Assembly: GCF_000495795.1 (NCBI RefSeq)
Contig: NZ_AWGD01000031.1
Span: 124,001-188,000, forward strand
Length of the DNA stretch: 64,000 bases
Source of the DNA: Asticcacaulis sp. AC460
GTDB lineage: Bacteria; Pseudomonadota; Alphaproteobacteria; Caulobacterales; Caulobacteraceae
Reading direction: 5' to 3'
A program made the position numbers and the translations under genes. Under the pieces are notes generated by a model. It saw only the letters and a program-made list of their open reading frames with translations, did no database searches and was not told where the DNA came from. Positions 26,840-35,774 of this stretch are shown in pieces (position 1 is the stretch's first letter; each line of letters begins with the position of its first letter).

Positions 26840-27088
26840 CTAAGCCTGCGGTACCAACCGGATACGATAAATGCCCTTCAGGCCTTCGAGGTCGACGGGC
26901 TTGCCCTTGCGCACCACCTCGATCCTGCCCTCACGTACCAGGCTAAGGATGACGGCGCGCACCTTGGGCAATTCGCGCTGCCAGTTTTCGGCGCTCATCG
27001 CCTTGGCGACGTCATTGGGGCTGATGGACTCACCGCTTCGCACCTGCGATAAGAGCGTCAAAAGTGTCTCTTGCGCCAATTGGGACAT
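26840..27088 (-). CDS. DUF3253 family protein
   Basis: 82 residues. SPNDVAKAMSAENWQRELPKVRAVILSLVREGRIEVVRKGKPVD matches the DUF3253 pattern of a small winged-helix-like protein (Trp followed by a helix, then LVREGRIEV). Function unknown. Divergent from the thioesterase with a 25-base gap. Confidence 0.85.
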   Translation of the reverse strand: MSQLAQETLLTLLSQVRSGESISPNDVAKAMSAENWQRELPKVRAVILSLVREGRIEVVRKGKPVDLEGLKGIYRIRLVPQA

Positions 27089-27113
27089 GAATGCGAACTC
27101 CGGAGTGCGTACA

Positions 27114-27560
27114 ATGCGTCAGTTAACAACCGTTACCGAAGGCCCTTTTGCCGGATGGCAGAGGGCTGAGCCCGGGGACACGTTCAACGGTCTGATCGGC
27201 GCCTATTATTACGACACGTCCGATCCCGCCAGAGTCAAAGTCGGTTTCCAGGCGGAAAAGCGTCATTTGAACGGTGGCGGCAGCGTTCACGGCGGCTGTC
27301 TGCTGACCCTGGCCGATACGTCGCTGTTCGTTTTCGCCATGCCGCATCTGGGGGACGGTGCGGCGGTGACTCTGCAACTGGACGCCCAGTTTCAGTCGCC
27401 GGGCCGTGAGGGCGACATCATCATCGCCACGGGTGAGATCACCCGCGCAGGCCAGACGGTGATCTTCGGCCGTGGAGAGTTGCGCTGCGGTGACAAGCTG
27501 CTGCTGAGTTTTACCGGGATTTTGGCGCGAAAGAAGCTCAAGCCGCAAGGTGATGCTTGA
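27114..27560 (+). CDS. PaaI family hotdog-fold thioesterase
   Basis: 148 residues. The hotdog motif NGGGSVHGGCLLTLADTSLFVFA (about 55-77) carries the GGxxxxxxD pattern and is followed by a beta-sheet of TLQLDAQFQSPGREGDIIIATGEI. It hydrolyses acyl-CoA thioesters; the substrate is not predictable. ATG 27114 follows GGAG by 9 bases; an earlier in-frame ATG at 27087 would overlap the divergent gene. Confidence 0.88.
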   Translation: MRQLTTVTEGPFAGWQRAEPGDTFNGLIGAYYYDTSDPARVKVGFQAEKRHLNGGGSVHGGCLLTLADTSLFVFAMPHLGDGAAVTLQLDAQFQSPGREGDIIIATGEITRAGQTVIFGRGELRCGDKLLLSFTGILARKKLKPQGDA

Positions 27561-27566
27561 AGTCAA

Positions 27567-27860
27567 TTAGCCGGGCTCCGGCCTCCCGTCCTCGTCCCAA
27601 TACTCCCATTTTCCCAAAGCTTGACAACCCTCATAACTTCCGACGGCGGCAACTTGGCCATTTGGGTGGTAATCCTTCCAAACTCCCTGTTCCTCCCCAT
27701 CTGTATAACTACCCTCCGAGGCGAGCGCACCATTAGGATGGTATGCCACAAACAACCCATGCCTGATCCATCGCTGGCCATCGGCGGCAAGATAGCGTGA
27801 GTACCTGAAACGGATGCTACCGTCTTCATAGGGAATTTCTGCGATGTTCAAATCTGCCAT
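27567..27860 (-). CDS. MORN-type repeat protein (YwqK-like)
   Basis: 97 residues with three repeats of the kind FVAYHPNGALASEGSYTDGE, VWKDYHPNGQVAAVGSYEG, and KWEYWDEDGRP, which match the short MORN variant repeats of YwqK-like proteins. Some relatives are annotated as antitoxins, but no toxin gene is adjacent. It ends 6 bases from the convergent thioesterase stop, and lies directly downstream of the GST gene on the same strand (8-base gap). Confidence 0.75.
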   Translation of the reverse strand: MADLNIAEIPYEDGSIRFRYSRYLAADGQRWIRHGLFVAYHPNGALASEGSYTDGEEQGVWKDYHPNGQVAAVGSYEGCQALGKWEYWDEDGRPEPG

Positions 27861-27868
27861 CGTGGTGC

Positions 27869-28483
27869 CTAAATCTCCAAGGCTTTTGCCCGTTCACGAA
27901 GGGCGCCGAGCCATCGCGCCACGTTTTCCAGCGACTTGTCCGGCCGGAAGCGCGCGATGCGGGCAAAATCGAACGCGCACACGCAGGCGATATCGGCAAT
28001 GGTCAGCCGCCCGGCGGTGATGAACTCGCGATCCGCCAGATGCACGTCCAGGCCGATGCAATAGGCCGCCGCATTCTCGAACATATAGTCGCCGACCGCC
28101 GGATTGGGGTCCTCCAGAATGACCAGCGGCGCCGCCTTCATCCGCGTGCCCAGCATTAGGGGCGTGGCCAGGCGCTGCTCGAGACGGCGGGTCCACATCT
28201 CAATATCGGCGATCTCACGCGCATCATGACCGAACAGGTTCGGCTCGGGGTACAGGCTTTCGAGATAGCGTCCGATGGCCACCGACTCGGCGATCACGCC
28301 GCCGTCGTCCAGCTCCAGTACCGGCAAATGCGGCGAACCCGCCTTAGCGATCACCGGATGGGTGCGCTGTTCCAGCTTCATGATATCGACCTGGACCAGC
28401 TCGATATCAGTGATGCCCTTTTCGGCCATCACCCAGCGTACGCGCCGTGGATTGGGCGCATAATCGGTCGTGTACAGCTTCAT
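27869..28483 (-). CDS. Glutathione S-transferase family protein
   Basis: 204 residues. N-terminal thioredoxin-like domain (MKLYTTDYAPNPRRVRWVMAEKG; the cis-Pro region HLPVLELDDGGVIAESVAIGRYLE) and an all-helical C-terminal domain with TIADIACVCAFDFARIARF, the N-capping box motif. It probably conjugates or reduces with glutathione. A GGAGGCTCGCC ribosome site precedes the ATG. Downstream in the unit with the MORN-repeat gene. Confidence 0.92.
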   Translation of the reverse strand: MKLYTTDYAPNPRRVRWVMAEKGITDIELVQVDIMKLEQRTHPVIAKAGSPHLPVLELDDGGVIAESVAIGRYLESLYPEPNLFGHDAREIADIEMWTRRLEQRLATPLMLGTRMKAAPLVILEDPNPAVGDYMFENAAAYCIGLDVHLADREFITAGRLTIADIACVCAFDFARIARFRPDKSLENVARWLGALRERAKALEI

Positions 28484-28507
28484 GGCGAGCCTCCGTTTCG
28501 GAGGAGC

Positions 28508-29791
28508 TTACAGCCCGTAGATGGCGTTCGGCAAGGCCCCGACAATGGCCGCCGACAGGACGGTGGCCAGGAAACCCGCGGCCAGGGCCTTCCAGATCAT
28601 GTTGAGGATTTCCGGCCGGCGCTCCGGCATCAAAGCGCCATAACCGGCCACGGTGATCCCGACCGAACCGACATTGGCAAAGCCGCACAGGGCATAGGTC
28701 AAAAGGATGCGGGTACGCTCCGACATATCACCGACCGGAACCGCGGCCAGTTTCAGGTAGGCGACGAACTCAGTCAGCACCATCTTGATGCCCAGGAACC
28801 GCCCGGCGACCGAGGCTTCATCGGCGGGCACGCCCATCAGCCAGGCCAGGGGCGTGAACAGCCAGCCCAGAATGCGTTCGATGGTGATCGGCTCGCCGCC
28901 GACATGGTAGAAACCACTCAGCGCCGCATTGCCCAGCGCCACCAGGGCGACCATGACGATCAGGATGGCGGCGATGTGCATCGCGACATTCATGCCGTCC
29001 GTCGTGCCCTTGGCGATGGCGTCGATGGCGCTGTCGTATTTCAGCGATGAATTGTAGTCGACCTTCTCGTGTTTATGGTTGACCAGTTCCGGCACGATGA
29101 TGCGCGACAGCAGCACGCCGGCCGGCGCCGAAACGATCGAAGCGGCCAGGATGTGACCGGCGGCATTGGGCAGGACGTCGTTGAGGATCAGCACATAGGC
29201 GACCATGGTCGAACCCGACACATTGGCCATGCCGATGACCAGCATGACGAACAGCTCCGACCGGGTCAGTTTGTCGAGATAGGCGCGGATGATGATCAGG
29301 CTTTCGACGTTGCCGACAAAGATGCCAGCGGCGACGCCCAGGGCCGAAGCGCCGCCCAGGCCGACGCCTTTTTCGAAGATAATTCCGAAGAAGCGAATGA
29401 TGACCTTCAGCACGCCGATGTGCCACAGAAAGGCCGCGAGCGCACCGATGACAAGGATCAGCGGCAGTACGCGCAGGGCGAAGACGAACAGCGCCCCTTC
29501 ATTGGCGATTGCATAGGGCTGGGCGCCACCGCCGAGATAACCGAAGACGAACTGCATGCCTTCCGCCGTCGCGTCGGACAAGGCCTGCATGCCGTTGGAA
29601 ATACCGTCCAGAACGCCGCGGGATTGCGGGATGGCGAACAGAAGCAGGATCAGCGCGACCTGGATAGCGATGGCGCCGACGGCCAGCAGGATAGGAAAGC
29701 GCTTCTTGTTTTCCGACAGGCCCCAGCAGATGGCCAGAATGACAGCGATGCCAAGCAGGCTCTGCAGGTTTTCAAGGCCATAGTGGAACAT
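28508..29791 (-). CDS. nupC: NupC-type concentrative nucleoside transporter
   Basis: 427 residues, about ten membrane helices. The blocks GMQFVFGYLGGG, ALRVLPLILVIGALAAFLWHIGVL, GGASALGVAAGIFVGNVESLIIIRAYLDKLTRSELFVMLVIGMANVSGS and TFVAYLKLAAVP are those of the CNT family. Imports nucleosides with a proton or sodium ion. Ends 24 bases before the GST start on the same strand. Confidence 0.95.
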   Translation of the reverse strand: MFHYGLENLQSLLGIAVILAICWGLSENKKRFPILLAVGAIAIQVALILLLFAIPQSRGVLDGISNGMQALSDATAEGMQFVFGYLGGGAQPYAIANEGALFVFALRVLPLILVIGALAAFLWHIGVLKVIIRFFGIIFEKGVGLGGASALGVAAGIFVGNVESLIIIRAYLDKLTRSELFVMLVIGMANVSGSTMVAYVLILNDVLPNAAGHILAASIVSAPAGVLLSRIIVPELVNHKHEKVDYNSSLKYDSAIDAIAKGTTDGMNVAMHIAAILIVMVALVALGNAALSGFYHVGGEPITIERILGWLFTPLAWLMGVPADEASVAGRFLGIKMVLTEFVAYLKLAAVPVGDMSERTRILLTYALCGFANVGSVGITVAGYGALMPERRPEILNMIWKALAAGFLATVLSAAIVGALPNAIYGL

Positions 29792-29865
29792 GTACGCGAT
29801 CCTTGTTTACGGAAAGGGAACCATATTCCGTAGCAGCCGTAACCTTTGCAAGCGATTTATTCCAC

Positions 29866-31431
29866 TCAGGACCCGGCGTGTGTTTTGCGCCACGCCGCGT
29901 CCAGCACGGTGTCGAAGATCACCCGACGGTCGGCCGGCGTCTGGGTCCCGCCCATCGCCGATTGGACCCGCTCCATATTGGTCAGGACATAGGCCTGGCT
30001 GCGCGCCGCCTTGACCGCCAGTTCATAGGACGATTCCGTATCGCCCAGCTTCAGCATCACGCCGGCCAGCAGGTTGTTGACACGAATGGCCAGGCTGGAA
30101 TTGGGGCTCAGGGGCTCGATGATCTTCGCCGCCTGTTCCAGGTCGGTCCGGGCGCCTGCGAAGTCTTCGCCGTCGATCTTCATCACCGCGCGCAGCATCA
30201 GAGAGTCGGCCGTGCGCGAAGAGGTCGGCGCCGCCGCCAGCCGCGTCTCAAGCACTTCGTCGATCAGCGCCCGCGCTTCGGCGGTATCGCCGGCCTTGAA
30301 CCTCACATTCGCCAGCACGGTCATGATGCTGAGCGAGCGGTCGAACTTGCGGTCGTGCTGCTTCAGGATGATGGCCAGGGCGGCCTCGGAGGCCTCGATC
30401 GATTTGCGGTACTCACCCAGGTAATTGTAGGTATTGGCGAGGTCGTTATAGATCGACGACAGCGACAGGTCGCCGTTAGGGCCCATGGTCTCAAAGACGG
30501 CGACAGCCTTGAGCTGAATATCGCGCGCCTCTTCCCAACGGCCGGAAAAAACATAGGTCAGGCCCAGGTTCTGATAGGCCCGCCCCAGGATGTGCGGCAA
30601 CGGCGGTGTCGCGTTTTCCGCAATGCGCAGGGCGCGACGGAAATGGGCTTCAGCTTCGTCATAGCGGCCCATGCGCCGCAGGGCGTCGCCCAGAACGCCC
30701 AGAGTATCGGCCAGATCGGAGTGGCCGGCGCCCTGCATCCGTTCGCGGATTTCGAGGGCCTTTTCGGCGCGGCTTCGCGCGCCTTCGTAGTCACCCAGGG
30801 TGATCAGCGTATCGGCATGGTCGGTCAGGATACCCGCCAGCGCGACGTTGGGCGTAGCGTCCGGCGCCCCCATGATCGCCGCAGCTTTCTCGAAGATGGG
30901 CAGGGAGCCGAGGTAATCGCCTTTGAATTTGAGCGCCAGGGCGACCATATACCAGGCCGCGCCGGCGTCGGCTTTTTCATCCGGCGTCGAAGCCAGCCGC
31001 TCCATGTTCTCGGCCGACTCCCGGGTCATGGCAATGGCACGGTCGGGTTGGGAATCGAAATAGGCGTTGGCCAGGGCGGCCTGGGCGGCATAGGTCTTGA
31101 AATGATCCTTGCCCAGGGTGGCCAGCCGGTGATCATAGGCCGCCTGGCAGGGCTCGGCGGAACCGGAACCGGTGAGCGACACCGAGGCCTGGCACATAGC
31201 GTCCAGGGCGTTGCCGATCTCAAGCGGGTTCTTACCCTTTCGCGCCAATGCCAGCGCCTCCTGAGCCGTGGCCAGGGCGACATCCAGCTTTCCGGCGTTG
31301 GTTTCGGCTTCGTAACGGGCGATCAGGTCGGCGACGGTCGGGGCCTTAGTCGGGGCCTGGGCCGCGGCCACGCCAGCCAGGACAGCGAAAGCCACCAGCC
31401 CCGCGGCCATGCCTTTTGCGACAGGTATCAT
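29866..31431 (-). CDS. Periplasmic TPR-repeat protein (CHAT-associated)
   Basis: 521 residues. Signal peptide to about 24 (AVLAGVAAA|QA). The rest is tandem TPR-like helix pairs, for example ARSRAEKALEIRERMQGAGHSDLADTLGVLGDALRRMGRYDEAEAHFRRALRIAE and the later SYELAVKAARSQAYVLTNMERV. ATG 31431 has an ideal GGAGGAGGG site; an upstream ATG at 31476 gives a worse signal. Divergent from the CHAT gene at 31575 with 143 bases between them containing a perfect palindrome. In many genomes TPR repeats and CHAT are one polypeptide, so this gene is the likely partner of the CHAT protein. The C-terminus ends SAMGGTQTPADRRVIFDTVLDAAWRKTHAGS. Confidence 0.8.
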   Translation of the reverse strand: MIPVAKGMAAGLVAFAVLAGVAAAQAPTKAPTVADLIARYEAETNAGKLDVALATAQEALALARKGKNPLEIGNALDAMCQASVSLTGSGSAEPCQAAYDHRLATLGKDHFKTYAAQAALANAYFDSQPDRAIAMTRESAENMERLASTPDEKADAGAAWYMVALALKFKGDYLGSLPIFEKAAAIMGAPDATPNVALAGILTDHADTLITLGDYEGARSRAEKALEIRERMQGAGHSDLADTLGVLGDALRRMGRYDEAEAHFRRALRIAENATPPLPHILGRAYQNLGLTYVFSGRWEEARDIQLKAVAVFETMGPNGDLSLSSIYNDLANTYNYLGEYRKSIEASEAALAIILKQHDRKFDRSLSIMTVLANVRFKAGDTAEARALIDEVLETRLAAAPTSSRTADSLMLRAVMKIDGEDFAGARTDLEQAAKIIEPLSPNSSLAIRVNNLLAGVMLKLGDTESSYELAVKAARSQAYVLTNMERVQSAMGGTQTPADRRVIFDTVLDAAWRKTHAGS

Positions 31432-31515
31432 GATCCGCCCTCCTCCAGCCACGTCCGCCGCAGTAACACCCGGCACACCCGCGCTGTCAACAGTCTGAAT
31501 AACAAGATTATTCCA

Positions 31516-31531
31516 CCTTGACAGGTCAAGG
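31516..31531. promoter_or_regulatory. Palindrome in TPR/CHAT divergent promoter region
   Basis: CCTTGAC-AG-GTCAAGG is a perfect 7-bp inverted repeat centred between the two divergent genes. It is a candidate operator controlling both. No regulator gene is adjacent. Confidence 0.4.
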
Positions 31532-31574
31532 CGCGCGGCCGCATTGTCCCGGCAAAACAGGGAGGGGCTTGCCC

Positions 31575-33167
31575 ATGGATGCCGTGAAACGCTTGCTGCT
31601 GCCCATGATCGCGGCTCTGACCGCCGCCCTGGCTTTCACCCTGCCCGCCGCGGCGCAGGAACCCGCGCCCACGCCACTCGAAGAGTCCTTCGAAGCGGCG
31701 CAATGGGCCGACCTGTCAGTGACCGCCCAGGCCCTGGCCCGCGCCGCCGGCCGCAACTCGGCCACATCGCCCGAGCTGAAGACCCTGATCGACCGGCTGG
31801 AGACGGCAAAGAAAGAATATGAAGCCCTCGACCAGGCCGCCAATGCGGCGCGCGGCGGCGCCAGCGAGGCGGCCAAATTCAAGGCGAAAACCCTGGCCGA
31901 GGCCGCCGATCAGGCCCATGCCGAGGTCGAAACCCTGTCGGCGGAACTGGCACAAAAATATCCCGCATACGACTCGTTGGTTGCCCCCTTTCCGATCGGA
32001 TTGAAACAGACGCAGGGTTTGCTGCGCCCCGACGAAGCCCTGGTGATGATCCACCCGACGCCGAACGGCACCTATATCTTCGCCCTGCGCAACGGTGACG
32101 CGCAGTGGTTCCGCACCGACGCCACCACCGACTCGTTGCGCCCCGACGTCGATGCCATGCGTTTTGCGCTGGATCCCGGCCGCGAAGCCCTGCGCGGCGC
32201 CGCCAGCCATCCCGGCGGACTGCCGACCCAGTTCACCTTCTCGCGTCAGACAGCCTACCGCCTGTATCAACAGGTCTTCGCCCCGGCCCAGCCGGTGATC
32301 AAGGACGCCAAGGTCGTCTATATCGTTGCCTCCGGCCCGCTGTCGCACCTGCCGCTATCGGTGCTGGTGACCACGCCACCCAAGGGCAACGACCTGGACG
32401 TCAGGGCGCTGCGCAAGACCGACTGGCTGATCAAGTCCTATGCCCTAGCCACCCTGCCGTCGGTCAACAGCCTGAAATTCCTGCGTCAGGCACGTAATGA
32501 CGCCGCGCCGGGCCGCGGCTTCCTGGGCTTCGGCTCGCCCGACCTGGCGACGGACGGCAAGACCCGCGACCTCGTGCCCCTGCCCGGCGCCCAGACCGAA
32601 CTGCTGGCCATGGCCAAGCTGATGAACGCCGACACCGGCAAACAGGTCTATACCGGCGCCCAGGCGACCGAAAAGGCCGTACGCGAAAACGACCTGTCCA
32701 ATGTACGCATCATCGCCTTCGCCACCCATGCGGTGCGCGCCGGCGAAGTGGAGGGCATGGACGAACCCGCCCTGGTCCTGACCGAGGGCGGTGTGTCCGG
32801 TGACGCCAATAATGACGGCTTCCTGACGGCGTCCGAAGCGGCCAACCTGCGCCTGAACGCAGACTGGGTCATCCTGTCCGCCTGCAACACCGCCTCCGGC
32901 CGCAAGAAGGCCGGCGACGACAACGACGAGGTCCTGTCGGGTCTGGCGCGCGGTTTCCTGGCCTCCGGCGCCCACAGCCTGATCGTGTCGCACTGGCGCG
33001 TATCGGACCAGGCCGCCGCCCAGCTGACCTCGGCGGCGGTGGGCTACTATGTCGGCGGCAAGGGCCGCGCCGAAGCGCTGCAGACAGCGATGCTGGACAT
33101 GCTGGCCAGGGGCGACGCCACCCCGGCCAACTGGGCCGCCATGGTCGTGGTCGGCGAAGCGCGCTGA
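31575..33167 (+). CDS. Secreted CHAT-domain caspase-like protease
   Basis: 530 residues. Signal peptide (LTAALAFTLPAAA|QE), a helical linker (residues 35-130, coiled-coil-like AKFKAKTLAEAADQAHAEVETLSAELAQK), then a caspase-like CHAT domain. The catalytic dyad appears to be His385 (IIAFATHAVRAGEV) and Cys437 (WVILSACNTASG), followed by GLARGFLASGAHSLIVSHWRVSD. CHAT proteases are related to caspase and separase and often act as effectors in regulated proteolysis. Being exported with a TPR partner divergently next to it is notable. GGAGGGG precedes ATG. Confidence 0.88.
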   Translation: MDAVKRLLLPMIAALTAALAFTLPAAAQEPAPTPLEESFEAAQWADLSVTAQALARAAGRNSATSPELKTLIDRLETAKKEYEALDQAANAARGGASEAAKFKAKTLAEAADQAHAEVETLSAELAQKYPAYDSLVAPFPIGLKQTQGLLRPDEALVMIHPTPNGTYIFALRNGDAQWFRTDATTDSLRPDVDAMRFALDPGREALRGAASHPGGLPTQFTFSRQTAYRLYQQVFAPAQPVIKDAKVVYIVASGPLSHLPLSVLVTTPPKGNDLDVRALRKTDWLIKSYALATLPSVNSLKFLRQARNDAAPGRGFLGFGSPDLATDGKTRDLVPLPGAQTELLAMAKLMNADTGKQVYTGAQATEKAVRENDLSNVRIIAFATHAVRAGEVEGMDEPALVLTEGGVSGDANNDGFLTASEAANLRLNADWVILSACNTASGRKKAGDDNDEVLSGLARGFLASGAHSLIVSHWRVSDQAAAQLTSAAVGYYVGGKGRAEALQTAMLDMLARGDATPANWAAMVVVGEAR

Positions 33168-33174
33168 CCCTCGA

Positions 33175-34737
33175 TTACGGCTCTATGCCCTTCAGCGAAT
33201 AGGCTTCGACAAAGCCGTATCTGGCGATGGCCGACCGGACATCGCGACGCGCCTTGACCGTCGCATCGATCGCGTTCATGCGCTTTTCCTGGAGCGTCAA
33301 GGCCGGGTCTTCGTCGTAATCCTGCAAGTCGACCAGCGTCTCACTACGGGTTTCGACATCCTTCAACTGGGCGATGACGGCTTTCGCAAGGGCGTCGAAA
33401 TCGCCGGCGCAACGCAGGCCTTCCAGATAGAGGCCCGGGCCGTCCACCTCGTGGTCCTTCATGTAACCCAGCCACTGATCGCGTTCGCTCACCTTACCCT
33501 GCTGGGCATAGGCGCAGACCCGGATCTCTGCCGCCACCATGGCGCCGTAGCCGCTGACCTGATCCGGAGCGATGGCATCGGCTTCCATCAACGCGGCCTC
33601 CGGCTTTTCGATGGCGACATAGTAGACACCCAGATTCAGCGCCTGGCTGACCGAGTCGCTTTCCGTGCCTGCCGCCTTGGCCTTGACCTTGCCCTCGGTA
33701 ACCTCGTTCCACCGGCCAAGTCCGCGCAGGGCGTTGGCCCGGGCTTCGACGGCCCATTGGTAGTGGTCATCGAGGTCGCTGAAGGCGGGCTGGTCCTTTG
33801 GGGCGGCATCCACTTTCGAGAGGGCCGCATCCATCACGGCCAAGGCTTCATCGTAGCGCCGTTCCTTCATGAGATAGTCCGCCAGCATGGTCTGCCCTTC
33901 GATCAGGTCGGGGTGAGCCGCGACTTTTGAACGAACCTTCGAACGTTCATGGCGGTAAGCGGCGCTATAGTCGCCGCTGGACGGCAGGTCGCCGACAAAG
34001 GCGCGGTACCGCTTGTCGGCGCGAATCCGGATCACATAGTGAGCATCCGTCAGACCTGCCAGAACCTTGCGGGCCGCATCGGGCTTGCCGTCCGCCACGT
34101 GCAGCTCGAACAGTTGCCACCACAGAAACTGCGCCGTGCTCAAGGCCTCTCCCGGCTCGTAGGCGGCCTGCCACAGAGCCATGAGCAGCCGGCGATAGGG
34201 CCCCTTGTCGTCCTGTTTTTTAGCTTCACGCACGACACTGAGCAGGAAGGGGTAGGACATGTCTTTTGCCTCAGCCGGATCGACCTCCAGCATCTTGACC
34301 AAGGCCTCAGCCGCGACATCATAGCGGCGGGTGCGCACAGCCGCGCCGGCCAGGTAGACCCAGTAATCGCCCTCGGTCTTGGCTTCGGGATAGACCTCCC
34401 CCATACGCAGGCGGTGCTGATAGGCGCTTTCGTACTTGGCCATCCTCTGGTCCAGGACCGCGGCCATCCAGTGGGCCAGGTAATGGTCCTTCGCCGTCAG
34501 GCTGGTGAACCCCGGATCCTTCATGATGGCGTCCAGTTCCGCTGCCAGCGCCGCGACGCCGTCGTCCGGAGCCTCCCACATGACCTTATAAACCGCTGCC
34601 ATACGTTCGCCGAGATCGGCGGGTGCGATTTGCGGCGCCGGTACAGGCTTGACCACGGTATCGGATGCGACGACGGAACCGGCCGCCGCCCAGCAGCAAA
34701 CGGCGATGGTGGCAGCGAGAAGAAATCGACCTGGCAT
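33175..34737 (-). CDS. Periplasmic TPR-like protein of unknown function
   Basis: 520 residues. Signal peptide to about 24 (GSVVA|SD). The body is helical with TPR-like units (SAYQHRLRMGEVYPEAKTEGDYWVYLAGAAVRTRRYDVAAEALVKMLEVDP; LADYLMKERRYDEALAVMDAAL). Its architecture is like that of the TPR gene at 29866 though direct similarity is weak by eye. It converges on the CHAT gene with 7 bases between stops. AAGGGGGA precedes ATG 34737. Probably belongs to the same module. Confidence 0.75.
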   Translation of the reverse strand: MPGRFLLAATIAVCCWAAAGSVVASDTVVKPVPAPQIAPADLGERMAAVYKVMWEAPDDGVAALAAELDAIMKDPGFTSLTAKDHYLAHWMAAVLDQRMAKYESAYQHRLRMGEVYPEAKTEGDYWVYLAGAAVRTRRYDVAAEALVKMLEVDPAEAKDMSYPFLLSVVREAKKQDDKGPYRRLLMALWQAAYEPGEALSTAQFLWWQLFELHVADGKPDAARKVLAGLTDAHYVIRIRADKRYRAFVGDLPSSGDYSAAYRHERSKVRSKVAAHPDLIEGQTMLADYLMKERRYDEALAVMDAALSKVDAAPKDQPAFSDLDDHYQWAVEARANALRGLGRWNEVTEGKVKAKAAGTESDSVSQALNLGVYYVAIEKPEAALMEADAIAPDQVSGYGAMVAAEIRVCAYAQQGKVSERDQWLGYMKDHEVDGPGLYLEGLRCAGDFDALAKAVIAQLKDVETRSETLVDLQDYDEDPALTLQEKRMNAIDATVKARRDVRSAIARYGFVEAYSLKGIEP

Positions 34738-34856
34738 AAAATCCCCCTTGATGGCGCAACCATAGTCCGGCAACCGTAAATTGTCACCAGCGCTTGAATC
34801 TGGCCCCGCCCGCCAAGTCGATCTATAGAAGGTCCGACCTCTATCGAAAGTTCACA

Positions 34857-35669
34857 ATGAAATCGCTTTTTGCCGCAGCCTGCCTGACGGTCGCCGCCCT
34901 GCCCGCCGCCGCGGTCACTCCCGGCTACACACCGCTCGGCGCCGGCGATCCGATTGGGCGCATCTACGACTATACCCGCAGCAACCGCGACGGTTCCCTG
35001 CCGGAACACATCGTTGTCTTCCGCAGGAGCATGACCGAAGTGGCGGTGTTCAAGGCGATCGAGGCCTGCACCACCGCCGCCTATGTCACCTCGGAGCTGA
35101 ATCCGCAGACGCTCGAAGCCACCACCCTATATGCCGGGAAGCTGAACCGCGACGGTACCCAGCGCGTGTTCGGCCGAATGGATATCGACCCGGCCACCCG
35201 CATCATCTCGGCGAAGATCGACCTGCCCGGCCATCAACTCAGCGACACGGCGACCGCGCCCAACGCACCGTGGCATCTGTTCGACTACGATCTGGCCACC
35301 CTGACTGTAACCCTGCCGCACCTGACAGATCCGAAGGCGGGTTTCAGCTTCGGCATGGCCCTGGTCAAGACCGACGATATGAGCGATTTCCTGACCTATA
35401 TGGGCCGCACCGACGTCCGCTACGCCGGCGAGGAAACCCATAATGGCCAGGCCACGCGCCGCTATGAGGTCGGCGGCCCGGCCTTCGGCGACAAGGGTGG
35501 TCCCCTGTGGCTGGACGCCAAGGACGGCCATATCGTCGATGCCGAGTTCGGCATTCCCAACCACGCCGAATATAGCGACTTCAAGCTCAAGCTGAATCGC
35601 GTCAGCGATGGCGGCGAGGCCGAGTGGAACAGCCTTTTGCGAGCGCATTACACCGGTTGTCCGAAGTAA
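34857..35669 (+). CDS. Secreted protein of unknown function
   Basis: 270 residues, signal peptide 1-19 (AALPAAA|VT). Mature sequence is beta-rich (TEVAVFKAIEACTTAAYVTSELN; WHLFDYDLATLTVTLPHL; RYEVGGPAFGDKGGPLWLDAKDGHIVDAEFGIPNHAEYSDFKLKL) and keeps two cysteines. The layout suggests a lipocalin-like or DUF-type periplasmic protein; I recognise no family. Divergent from the TPR-like gene 33175, 119 bases away. Confidence 0.7.
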   Translation: MKSLFAAACLTVAALPAAAVTPGYTPLGAGDPIGRIYDYTRSNRDGSLPEHIVVFRRSMTEVAVFKAIEACTTAAYVTSELNPQTLEATTLYAGKLNRDGTQRVFGRMDIDPATRIISAKIDLPGHQLSDTATAPNAPWHLFDYDLATLTVTLPHLTDPKAGFSFGMALVKTDDMSDFLTYMGRTDVRYAGEETHNGQATRRYEVGGPAFGDKGGPLWLDAKDGHIVDAEFGIPNHAEYSDFKLKLNRVSDGGEAEWNSLLRAHYTGCPK

Positions 35670-35774
35670 GTGGGCCGATAATAGAAACAATCCGCAACGC
35701 AAAACGGCTTTACATTTCGCCGTGATTGGTGAGGATGACCCGGTTCGCGCCTCCTTCCGGAAGAATCGAAAGCC

